Source of the DNA: Kordiimonadaceae bacterium
Lineage (GTDB): Bacteria; Pseudomonadota; Alphaproteobacteria; Sphingomonadales; Emcibacteraceae
Direction of reading: 5' to 3'
DNA length: 9,930 nt
NCBI GenBank assembly: GCA_018699075.1
Contig: JABIPV010000294.1
Location: 1-9,930 of the forward strand
The translations under genes were made by a program, and so were the position numbers. Shown here piece by piece: positions 1 to 6,452 of this stretch; the stretch's first letter is position 1, and every line of letters begins with the position of its first letter. The notes beneath the pieces were generated by a model that ran no database searches, was not told the DNA's origin, and was given only the letters and a program-made list of their open reading frames with translations.

Positions 1-1148
1 CCCTCGCTTGGCACGCCGTCCCGAAATCTTAAGCGAAGCGCGGCAAGGCTTACCCCTGCATATACGATTAATATCGACCCAGAAGCCATAACGGCAAGAG
101 GCTTAAATGTTCCCGTTAATGCAAGCCCCCCAATAACCAGAGCGAAAAAGATAATCGAAATATAAGGTGTGTTATATTTTGGATGAACTTTAGCAAGTAT
201 TTTTGGCAAATTTCCATCCCGTGCGGACGCAAAAACCACTCTTGGCGTGACCAATATATCTCCGCTTAACGTGCTAAAGATTGAAATTGCACCGCCAACC
301 AAAAGCAGCTGAACACCCCATGAGCCAAATATTTCATTGGCGGCAGCGGCAAGGGGCGCTTCCGTATTATTGGCTAGTTCTGGACCTAACACACCCTGAG
401 CAACTGTTTGAAGCCCAAGATAAAGAAAGAATATACTTCCCATACCAAGCAATATGCCTCTGGGGACTGTTTTTTCAGGATTTGATATCTCTCCACTGGC
501 ATTTAAGGCGCATTCAGCACCGGAAAAGGCAAAAATCAGGATAAGTGTCGCCGCGCCAATATTTTCAAACGAGGGCCATTCTGTGATGACCAAATTATCA
601 AAATTTATAAAGAACATCCCGACCACAAGTAACATCGCAAGCGGAACAAATTTAGCTATTGTATTAAATATATAGAGCCGAACGCCTGATTTTACCCCCC
701 GTACATTTGTCACGACCAAAAAAGTGAACAATACGATTATGAACAGAAAACGCCATAAAGGTTCGTGAAGTTTTGGCACAGCAATAGCAATGGTTTCTAT
801 CATCGCTATCAATATTGCCGCATCCGAAAGCACGGCCCAGCCAAACCAGAGTAACATTGAGGAAACAAAACCCGCAAATGGCCCAAACGCCTCTTCAATA
901 TAAGCATATGAACCGCCACTTCGGGTAACGCGGCTTCCGATTTCCGCATAGCATAAGAAAATCAAGCCAATAGCAACCGCGCAAATTAGATAAGCAATGA
1001 TCGCCGCAGGGCCAAGTTTTGCCGCGACAACACCGGGAAGAACAAAAATCCCAGCCCCCACAACCATATTGAATATATTTGTACCCAGGGCACGTGTACC
1101 GATAACCCGAACTAAACCTTCGCTTGACTTGGAACCTTCTTCATTCAT
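1..1148 (-). CDS. APC-superfamily amino-acid permease, C-terminus cut by window edge
   Basis: Inner-membrane secondary transporter of the amino acid/polyamine/organocation superfamily. The reading frame opens at ATG 1148-1146 and stays open to base 1, giving 382 codons with the C-terminus missing. The first membrane segment carries the APC substrate-site signature VVGAGIFVLPG (residues 29-39). Alternating hydrophobic segments follow to the edge. The TM6 region reads AFSGAEC (207-213), followed by ISNPEKTVPRG (221-231), the usual cytoplasmic loop of this superfamily. The family is generally 430-500 residues, so about one fifth is missing. The start follows an in-frame-stop-limited region, and I see no strong Shine-Dalgarno before it. 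It is the last visible gene of the aminotransferase-kinase operon, 52 bases after the second aminotransferase, so it probably imports that pathway's substrate. Family assignment is firm; the substrate cannot be read from sequence. Confidence 0.9.
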   Translation of the reverse strand, partial: MNEEGSKSSEGLVRVIGTRALGTNIFNMVVGAGIFVLPGVVAAKLGPAAIIAYLICAVAIGLIFLCYAEIGSRVTRSGGSYAYIEEAFGPFAGFVSSMLLWFGWAVLSDAAILIAMIETIAIAVPKLHEPLWRFLFIIVLFTFLVVTNVRGVKSGVRLYIFNTIAKFVPLAMLLVVGMFFINFDNLVITEWPSFENIGAATLILIFAFSGAECALNASGEISNPEKTVPRGILLGMGSIFFLYLGLQTVAQGVLGPELANNTEAPLAAAANEIFGSWGVQLLLVGGAISIFSTLSGDILVTPRVVFASARDGNLPKILAKVHPKYNTPYISIIFFALVIGGLALTGTFKPLAVMASGSILIVYAGVSLAALRLRFRDGVPSE

Positions 1149-1200
1149 GCATTGCACTTTCGGTTAAGTTATTAAGCCATCATCAGGTCACAAATATTAT

Positions 1201-2376
1201 TTATTTGCAACCTTCATTCATTTTAACAGCCCATTGCTCGCGATGTTCTTCAACAAAATCGATCAACGCTTGCAAGGCTCTTGGCATGATTTTTTCGCCG
1301 TAACCAATTCGGAAATAATCTTCGAAATAATCGCTGTCATCGGCAAAAACATAAGCCGGTTTTATTGATATTCCGGATTTTGCAAGTATTTCCCCCAACT
1401 CATCGCTATTCATTGGTCCTTTAAATTTCATAAAGGCTATTGCCCCCGCATTTGGGCGAACCCATTCAAAGAAGTTACTATATTTTTCAACAAAATCATC
1501 AAGCAACGCCACGTTATGTTTTATGATTTTTATGTTCTTTTCAATAATAATATCGCTTGCACGAAGGGCCATAATTGCTTGAATTTCACTGGCGCGACTT
1601 GGGCAAGCGGTTCCAAAATATTGAATATCGATAATTTTTTGTTTGATGCTTAAATCTTGAAACGCGAGCCATCCGATTGTGATGCCACAACCGCCCCATG
1701 GTTTTGAAAGCCCCCCACAGCTTATTCCTTTATGGTAGAGATCAGCCATTGCCGGAAGACGGTCTTTTTGATCATGTTCCAAAAGACGATAAATCTCATC
1801 CGACATAACATAAATATCATTTTTTTCTGCGATCTCTTTTAATTGCTGCTGCGCTTCAGGCTTCATCAATGTCCCCGCAGGATTATAGGGTTCATTAATC
1901 GCCATATACTTGGTATTTTCTTGCATCGCATCCGCGACCTTTTGCGGATCAATCTGCCAGTTATTTTCTGGATAAAGAGGGACTTCAGTTAACGTGCTCC
2001 CCGCATGATCTGGTGCTTTTAATACAGACTGATATCCGGGAGTAAAAACGATTGAATGGCTATTTTGATCAAGCAGTGCTAGGGCCGCCGTTTGCAAGCC
2101 CACTTGTCCACCAGCAAAAACAATAATATTTTCTGCGGTAATTTTTGCCCCGTATAGCTTTGCTATTTCCTCCAGTAGATCAAGACTGCCGCCATTAGGT
2201 GTATATTCCAAAGAATGTTTATGAAACTGATCGACAATATCCTGATCGCCTCTTTGCAAAGAAAGACTGATCAATTCTTCATTGCTAATCGGTTCAGCGA
2301 ATGAATTTGAAAGACTATAAGGCAAGCCGCCCGTAACTTTTTTATGTCTCTTTGACCATGGTTCGTTATATGTCAT
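1201..2376 (-). CDS. Fold-type-I PLP aminotransferase (class I/II), paralogue B
   Basis: Cytosolic PLP enzyme of 391 residues, usual length for the aspartate-aminotransferase superfamily. Visible motifs are NEPYNPAG (161-168, cofactor-ring Asn165), SDEIY (192-196, Asp193 for the pyridine nitrogen and Tyr196), GGLSKPWG (221-228, Schiff-base Lys225) and FRIGYG (355-360, Arg356, the position that binds the substrate carboxylate). The position equivalent to the PLP-phosphate-binding Arg (Lys+8) is Thr233, in GITIGW, where most relatives have GLRIGW. It is clearly paralogous to the gene at 3373-4530: LYGAKITA is identical in both, and the stretch around SRASEIQAIMALR matches SRAGEIQAMMALR. It starts 12 bases after the kinase stop and is probably cotranscribed. 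The reaction could be transamination, cyclisation or elimination. A distant resemblance to capreomycidine-synthase-type enzymes is possible, but I cannot name the substrate. Confidence 0.9.
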   Translation of the reverse strand: MTYNEPWSKRHKKVTGGLPYSLSNSFAEPISNEELISLSLQRGDQDIVDQFHKHSLEYTPNGGSLDLLEEIAKLYGAKITAENIIVFAGGQVGLQTAALALLDQNSHSIVFTPGYQSVLKAPDHAGSTLTEVPLYPENNWQIDPQKVADAMQENTKYMAINEPYNPAGTLMKPEAQQQLKEIAEKNDIYVMSDEIYRLLEHDQKDRLPAMADLYHKGISCGGLSKPWGGCGITIGWLAFQDLSIKQKIIDIQYFGTACPSRASEIQAIMALRASDIIIEKNIKIIKHNVALLDDFVEKYSNFFEWVRPNAGAIAFMKFKGPMNSDELGEILAKSGISIKPAYVFADDSDYFEDYFRIGYGEKIMPRALQALIDFVEEHREQWAVKMNEGCK

Positions 2377-2388
2377 ATTTGTCTGCTT

Positions 2389-3369
2389 TTAATTAAGAAT
2401 ATATTTCTCATCCTCTAACTGTTTTAGAAGAATAAGTGCCGGGGCTTGAGCAATTAGAATATATTCATTTTCGGGATATAAATTCGCATTATAAGATGAC
2501 ATTGTGATGGTGGTAATTAAGCGCATCGCCATCAGGTAAAAAAGAATTTCACGCTCTTCATCTAATATCTTAAATTCATTATCATATGCATTGATAACGG
2601 CATTGGAAGCCATTTCTACATCATTTTCGCCAAGAAGTCCGTATGCGAGGGTGATCGCCAATTCATTTATTTGGCTAGCATATTGCAATTCACCAAAATC
2701 AATAAGTCCAGAAATTTTCGTTGGCGCGTCGGGAGAAATAAGAAAATTTTGCTCATTGGCATCACTATGAATGATTGCTTTACGCAAAAGAGGTAACTTT
2801 GGCAGAATGTCTTTCTCATAAACATCATATAACCGCATCATACGGTCGCGTGTATCGTCGTCGATGACATATTTCACATATGGCTTACAATCAATAACTT
2901 GATCAAGTTTCCAAAGCGGGTCTGAGCCTTCTGGTGATTTAGGGGAAAAATTTTCAAGTGCTTTTGAAAACTGGCCTAAAAAACGGCCAACGTCACTATA
3001 AAGCGCTTCGTTTCTAGGCATATTTGTCAGCATTTCACCTTCTAAAAAGGTAAGAAGCCGCACATAAAAACCATCAATTTTGGTGAGTTCATCGCCCTTT
3101 AATGTTTTTACAGTCTCTGAAAATTTTAATTTGGGGGCGGTGACTTTAAGATGTTTTAAAACATCAATCTGTGCTTGCACGAAATCTTTGGGCCATTTTG
3201 TATTGGCAATTTTAAAAACAAATTTTCCATTTTTAGTTTTGATAAGTGCGTTTTGATCTTCATATGAAACAAATGATGAAATTTCACCTTCTAACCCATA
3301 TAAATCTTTGACTATTTTTGCTATTTTTTCATTATCAAAATTTGGCACAATTTCAGGTAGACTATTCAT
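2389..3369 (-). CDS. APH-fold small-molecule kinase, hydroxylysine-kinase-like
   Basis: ATP/GTP-dependent phosphotransferase of the aminoglycoside phosphotransferase/choline kinase fold, 326 residues. The N-lobe contains VSYEDQN (34-40) and FVFKIANTK (50-58), with Lys53 the likely nucleotide-binding lysine. Then comes YVRLLTFLEGE (102-112). The catalytic loop is HSDANEQN (201-208, the HxDxxxxN Brenner motif with base Asp203), and the metal-binding motif is IDFG (223-226, Asp224). Order and wording, especially the N-terminal YEDQN, K-I-x-N-T-K and VRLLTFL stretches, recall vertebrate hydroxylysine kinase (HYKK/AGPHD1) more than antibiotic-resistance kinases. That comparison is from memory. The gene lies 3 bases after one aminotransferase and 12 before another, so it probably phosphorylates a hydroxyl group on a metabolite handled by those PLP enzymes. 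A resistance role is unlikely in this context. The true substrate is unknown. Confidence 0.85.
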   Translation of the reverse strand: MNSLPEIVPNFDNEKIAKIVKDLYGLEGEISSFVSYEDQNALIKTKNGKFVFKIANTKWPKDFVQAQIDVLKHLKVTAPKLKFSETVKTLKGDELTKIDGFYVRLLTFLEGEMLTNMPRNEALYSDVGRFLGQFSKALENFSPKSPEGSDPLWKLDQVIDCKPYVKYVIDDDTRDRMMRLYDVYEKDILPKLPLLRKAIIHSDANEQNFLISPDAPTKISGLIDFGELQYASQINELAITLAYGLLGENDVEMASNAVINAYDNEFKILDEEREILFYLMAMRLITTITMSSYNANLYPENEYILIAQAPALILLKQLEDEKYILN

Positions 3370-3372
3370 ACT

Positions 3373-4530
3373 TTATAATTTCCACTCAGCACGGCGTTGA
3401 TCAACAAATTCTTTAAACGCTTCTAGGGCAGCAGGCATTGTCCTGCGGCTAAAACCAATTCTAATATATTGACCTAGACCCTCCTCGCAATCAAAAATAG
3501 ATGGTCCAAACACCAATATTTCATTCTCTTGTAATTCGGCTGCTAATTGATCGCCAGTTAAGGGACCTTTAAATTTTGCAAAACCAGTACCGCCCGCCTT
3601 TGGATATACCCATTCAAATAAATCACTATATTCAGCAAAGAATTCATCCAGTAAAATTAGATTATCTTTTATGATATCCATGTTTCTTTTAATAATGTCA
3701 TCAGAAGACCTTAAGGCCATCATGGCTTGAATTTCACCCGCTCTGGAAAAACAAACTGCATAAATATGCTGAGTTTTAAGTAAATTCTTGATAAAATCCT
3801 TATCTTGACAAACTACCCAGCCAATACACATGCCTCCAGCACCGTAGGGTTTTGCCATGGTTCCTAGGGCAATAGCGTTCTTGGACATTTCCGCCATGGA
3901 TGCAGAACGATCAGAAGGATCAAGCTCCAAAAGGCGGTATACTTCATCAGAAAGTATTTGAAGATTATTCTTCTCTGCAAGCGCAATTAGAGCTCTTTTA
4001 TCTTCCGTGTTCATCAAGGCGCCCGAAGGGTTATGGGGATCGTTTAAAACGATATATTTTGTATTATATTGAATGGCTGCTTCAACGGCATCCAATTCCA
4101 AATTCCAGTCATTATCCGGCGAAAGGGCAACCCTGGTAAAACCACCTCCCGCAATAATAACGCCTTCTTCAAGCGATTGATAACTCGGGGTGACAATAAT
4201 CGAATGGTCACTTTTATCCAAAACCGTCTGGGTAGTGAGCGTCATACCGGTTTGAGCTCCGGGAAAAACCACGATATTATCTGCTGTTATTTTTGCGCCA
4301 TATAGTTTGGCGATTTCTTGGCGTAGATCAAGGCTACCGCCATTTTCAGCGTAACCCAGTGAATGATCATTATAAAGATCAACAAGGTGTTGGTCTCCAT
4401 TATTATTCGCCATTGCAATCAGTTCTTTATGAGTGAGTGGTTCAGCGGACGATGCATAAAAACGATGTTTAATATCAACAGTTTCGACTAAAAGCTCGTC
4501 AGACCTTATGAGGTTCTTTAACAGGGGCAT
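3373..4530 (-). CDS. Fold-type-I PLP aminotransferase (class I/II), paralogue A
   Basis: First gene of the minus-strand operon, 385 residues, a cytosolic PLP enzyme. Motifs are NDPHNPSG (163-170, Asn167), SDEVY (194-198, Asp195 and Tyr198), TMAKPYGAGG (224-233, Schiff-base Lys227) and YIRIGF (355-360, Arg357). The residue before the lysine is Ala rather than the common Ser. The Lys+8 position that normally carries the PLP-phosphate-binding Arg is Cys235, in GMCIGW. The start ATG is preceded by GGAAA about seven bases upstream, an acceptable ribosome site. The stop is 3 bases from the kinase start, so the two are translationally close. It resembles the gene at 1201-2376 along its full length, and a duplication within this operon is the simplest explanation. 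Whether both are aminotransferases, or one is a PLP-dependent lyase, cannot be decided from sequence. Confidence 0.9.
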   Translation of the reverse strand: MPLLKNLIRSDELLVETVDIKHRFYASSAEPLTHKELIAMANNNGDQHLVDLYNDHSLGYAENGGSLDLRQEIAKLYGAKITADNIVVFPGAQTGMTLTTQTVLDKSDHSIIVTPSYQSLEEGVIIAGGGFTRVALSPDNDWNLELDAVEAAIQYNTKYIVLNDPHNPSGALMNTEDKRALIALAEKNNLQILSDEVYRLLELDPSDRSASMAEMSKNAIALGTMAKPYGAGGMCIGWVVCQDKDFIKNLLKTQHIYAVCFSRAGEIQAMMALRSSDDIIKRNMDIIKDNLILLDEFFAEYSDLFEWVYPKAGGTGFAKFKGPLTGDQLAAELQENEILVFGPSIFDCEEGLGQYIRIGFSRRTMPAALEAFKEFVDQRRAEWKL

Positions 4531-4564
4531 AAATTTTCCGTCAGTTTATTATCAATATGAAGTC

Positions 4565-4593
4565 ATTTTGTCGAAAGATACACCCATTGTCCA
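4565..4593 (-). promoter_or_regulatory. Candidate sigma70-type promoter for the aminotransferase-kinase operon
   Basis: Read on the minus strand, a TGGACA box (4593-4588) is followed by a 17-base spacer and CAAAAT (4570-4565). These match the TTGACA/TATAAT consensus at five and four of six positions. Transcription would start near 4558 and leave a leader of roughly 28 bases before the ATG at 4530. AT-rich sequence offers other hexamer pairs, so this is only the best candidate seen by eye. Confidence 0.4.
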
Positions 4594-4638
4594 GCAGGAA
4601 AACATCAGAAACCATTTTAACTTTTTTCTTTGCTATTG

Positions 4639-4667
4639 TTGCATTCAAGTGCAATCAAGAATAGACT
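4639..4667 (+). promoter_or_regulatory. Candidate promoter for the cob operon with a dyad over the -35
   Basis: TTGCAT (4639-4644), a 17-base spacer and TAGACT (4662-4667) place transcription start at about 4674, just before the first riboswitch helix at 4679. This position supports the assignment, but the hexamers match consensus only modestly. The inverted repeat TTGCA-N6-TGCAA (4639-4643 and 4650-4654) covers the -35 and the start of the spacer, and could be an operator for an unidentified dimeric regulator. Confidence 0.35.
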
Positions 4668-4678
4668 AAATTTAATAG

Positions 4679-4830
4679 AAAAATGTATCACTGAGAGGTG
4701 GTTTTAACAGGTAAGTAGATGAAAATTCTACACTGCCCACGCAACGGTAAGGTAAAAAAGTCCGGAACTGTTCATTATTCTAAACCTTTAAATAAGTACG
4801 TTGGGTGCTTAATGAGGAGATGCCATTTTT
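4679..4830 (+). ncRNA. Cobalamin (B12) riboswitch aptamer
   Basis: This leader element binds a cobalamin and lowers expression of the downstream cob genes when the vitamin is plentiful. The conserved core CTGCCCACGCAACGGTAA (4733-4750) closely matches the known cobalamin-aptamer core. GAGGAGATGCC (4814-4824) matches the B12 box. The GTAGA/TCTAC hairpin (4715-4719 with 4727-4731) sits at the usual place before the core. AACAGGTAA (4706-4714) corresponds to the normal AAAAGGGAA stretch in diverged form. A seven-pair closing helix P1 is formed by AAAAATG (4679-4685) and CATTTTT (4824-4830), which fixes both ends. The element directly precedes cobU. No hairpin plus U-run follows, so control is probably at translation. 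Confidence 0.93.
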
Positions 4831-4862
4831 AACTGAAAATATAAACAGCATCCCCATCATTA
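4810..4862 (+). promoter_or_regulatory. Alternative hairpin that captures the B12 box (anti-sequestor)
   Basis: Bases 4810-4823, containing the B12 box, can pair with 4848-4862 in 13 Watson-Crick pairs, interrupted by one A-C mismatch (4818/4853) and one bulged A (4856). The loop is 24 bases. Formation would disrupt the aptamer core, so it is expected in the ligand-free state. The pairing was worked out by hand and no folding energy was calculated. Confidence 0.6.
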
Positions 4863-4888
4863 CTCCCTTTGAAATTGGAAGATGATGG
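4854..4888 (+). promoter_or_regulatory. Start-codon sequestering hairpin (riboswitch expression platform)
   Basis: CCATCAT (4854-4860) is exactly complementary to ATGATGG (4882-4888), which holds both tandem ATG codons of cobU, and T4861-G4881 adds a wobble pair. The loop contains GGAAG (4877-4881), the only Shine-Dalgarno-like sequence, and TCC (4865-4867) could also pair with GGA (4877-4879). The hairpin would hide the start site, and it uses the same bases as the 4810-4862 hairpin, so the two exclude each other. Confidence 0.6.
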
Positions 4889-5433
4889 ATAACAACACAA
4901 CATTGGTTTTAGGTGGAGCCCGTTCCGGCAAAAGCGGAAATGCCGAGGCCCTGGCTTTAAATTTAAAATTGGATTTGATTTATGTTGCCACAGGAGAGGC
5001 CCGTGATGACGAAATGAGAAAACGCATTGAGCATCATAAAATGCAACGTGGCCCACTATGGAAGACGATCGAAGAACCTCTCTATTTATCCAGTGCTATT
5101 ATAAACCACAGTCTTCCAGAAAACGTTTTGCTAATTGATTGCCTGACATTATGGCTAAGTAATTTACTTGAAAAAAATATGGATATAGATAACGAAGTCT
5201 CATATTTGATAGACGCCCTTAACAAAGCAAGTGGTGCCATAATATTTGTCGCAAATGAAGTAGGACAAGGGATAGTGCCTCTTAACCCACTGGCCCGTGA
5301 ATTTCGCGACCATGCTGGACGTCTAAACCAACAAATAGCCGCCAATGTTGCGAATGTTTATGTCATCACAGCAGGGCTTCCTTTGCCGCTTAAAGAAAAC
5401 AATCAACTGTTAACAAGAAAATTTATTAAATGA
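4885..5433 (+). CDS. cobU: Adenosylcobinamide kinase / adenosylcobinamide-phosphate guanylyltransferase
   Basis: Bifunctional cytosolic enzyme that phosphorylates adenosylcobinamide and then transfers GMP to make adenosylcobinamide-GDP, the activated half for CobS; also called CobP. Two tandem ATGs exist (4882 and 4885). I prefer 4885 because GGAAG at 4877-4881 is then 3 bases away instead of touching; even this is short. Numbered from the 4885 start (182 residues, normal length), the P-loop is GGARSGKS (10-17). RIEHHKMQR (47-55) contains His51, matching the guanylylated His46 of Salmonella CobU as I recall it. DCLTLWLSNLL and NEVGQGIVPLNPLAREFRDHAG are family signatures further on. It is the first gene after the riboswitch and overlaps cobT by four bases (ATGA). 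Confidence 0.96.
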   Translation: MDNNTTLVLGGARSGKSGNAEALALNLKLDLIYVATGEARDDEMRKRIEHHKMQRGPLWKTIEEPLYLSSAIINHSLPENVLLIDCLTLWLSNLLEKNMDIDNEVSYLIDALNKASGAIIFVANEVGQGIVPLNPLAREFRDHAGRLNQQIAANVANVYVITAGLPLPLKENNQLLTRKFIK

Positions 5434-6452
5434 GCCGCCTTCAAATCAATCATGCTTCTGATCTTTCATCTGCCCTTAAAAACTTATCAGAATTCGATCA
5501 GGATTATTCAAATAAAGCAGCAGATAGGCAGGCACAACTAACCAAACCACAAGGGTCTTTAGGTAGATTAGAAGACATTGCAATTTGGTGTGCGGGATGG
5601 CAACAAAAAGAAAAACCAAGTGCCGATTTACCATCCTGTTTGGTATTTGCAGGTAATCACGGCGTTGCTGTGCAAGGCGTATCTGCATTTCCACCTGAAG
5701 TAACTGCACAAATGGTCGGTAACTTTCAAAATGGTGGCGCAGCGATAAACCAGCTTACGAAATTAAGCGGTGCGTCACTGGACGTGATTGCGCTTGAGCT
5801 TGATAAACCAACTAATGATTTCACCATTGCCAGCGCAATGTCAGAAAAGGAATGTTGCGTCGCAATCCAAGCAGGGGCAGACGCAGTACCCGAAAATGCT
5901 GATATTCTTTTGTTAGGTGAAATGGGCATTGCCAACACTACATCAGCCGCAGCAGTTGCCCTATCCACTTTTGGTGGCGATGCGAAAGACTGGGTAGGAC
6001 ATGGTACCGGCATTGATGATGCCGGCCTTATTCTAAAACAGCAAGTCGTTGATAAAGCAGTTAACCTCCACAAAGGCAGCCAAACATCTTCATTTGATAT
6101 ACTAATGACTGTTGGCGGACGTGAACTCGCGGCAATTGCGGGAGCCGTTATTGAAGCAAGGTTAAGGCGTATACCTGTGCTATTAGATGGCTTCATTTCC
6201 ACTTCGGCAGCAGCAGCACTCACTAAAGATAACCCGCACGCTTTAGAACATACTCTGATCTCTCATTCCTCTGTTGAGCGAGGGCACCAAAAACTGGCGT
6301 TAAAACTCAACATGCGCCCAATACTTGATTTAGATATGCGTCTTGGTGAAGCAAGCGGTGCAGCTGTGGCACTTATGATTATCAAAGCCGCACTTGCTAC
6401 ACATAATGATATGGCAACATTTGATCAGGCAGGTGTCAGTAACAATGACTAA
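5430..6452 (+). CDS. cobT: Nicotinate-nucleotide:dimethylbenzimidazole phosphoribosyltransferase
   Basis: Transfers phosphoribose from nicotinate mononucleotide to 5,6-dimethylbenzimidazole, or a related base, giving alpha-ribazole phosphate for the lower ligand of cobalamin (named CobU in the Pseudomonas denitrificans system). The 340 residues are typical. Motifs include LTKPQGSLGRLEDIA (37-51), VFAGNHGVA (72-80), GEMGIANTTSAAA (163-175), VGHGTGIDDAGL (189-200), TVGGRELAAIAGA (227-239) and LLDGFISTSAAA (251-262). MRLGEASGAA (303-312) carries Glu307, equivalent to the catalytic Glu317 of the Salmonella enzyme. The ATG lies inside ATGA shared with the cobU stop. The bases upstream are A/T-rich with no Shine-Dalgarno, so translation probably depends on coupling to cobU. 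Confidence 0.97.
   Translation: MSRLQINHASDLSSALKNLSEFDQDYSNKAADRQAQLTKPQGSLGRLEDIAIWCAGWQQKEKPSADLPSCLVFAGNHGVAVQGVSAFPPEVTAQMVGNFQNGGAAINQLTKLSGASLDVIALELDKPTNDFTIASAMSEKECCVAIQAGADAVPENADILLLGEMGIANTTSAAAVALSTFGGDAKDWVGHGTGIDDAGLILKQQVVDKAVNLHKGSQTSSFDILMTVGGRELAAIAGAVIEARLRRIPVLLDGFISTSAAAALTKDNPHALEHTLISHSSVERGHQKLALKLNMRPILDLDMRLGEASGAAVALMIIKAALATHNDMATFDQAGVSNND
6431..6435 (+). promoter_or_regulatory. Ribosome binding site that fixes the cobS start
   Basis: AGGTG lies nine bases before ATG 6445 and inside the end of cobT. The upstream in-frame ATG at 6394 has no comparable site and would add 17 residues unlike the start of known CobS proteins. Confidence 0.6.

Noticed and set aside
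281..675. Two small plus-strand reading frames of 87 and 73 codons
   Set aside because: They lie antisense within the well-supported APC permease, show no family motif and have no convincing ribosome site.
2389..3369. Antibiotic-resistance aminoglycoside phosphotransferase
   Set aside because: The APH fold is shared, but the motif wording is closer to hydroxylysine-kinase-type enzymes, and the gene is embedded in an amino-acid metabolism operon with no mobile element nearby.
3900..4305. Overlapping plus-strand reading frames of 78-79 codons
   Set aside because: They are antisense to conserved parts of the aminotransferase at 3373-4530 and have no recognisable protein features.
4810..4870. 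Intrinsic transcription terminator in the riboswitch leader
   Set aside because: The hairpin at 4810-4862 is followed by ACTCCCTTTGAAA-like sequence without a U-run, so translational control fits better.
4829..5056. Minus-strand reading frame across the riboswitch platform and cobU start
   Set aside because: It is antisense to the cobU P-loop region and to regulatory RNA; its His/Phe/Cys-rich composition is typical of a shadow frame.
5726..6223. Minus-strand frame of 165 codons opposite cobT
   Set aside because: It is long only because cobT codon usage avoids antisense stops. It is Ala/Ser/Pro-rich and lacks motifs, while cobT is certain.
6394..6444. Longer N-terminus for cobS starting at ATG 6394
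   Set aside because: It would overlap cobT by 59 bases, lacks a ribosome site and adds residues unlike CobS starts; ATG 6445 has AGGTG nine bases upstream.
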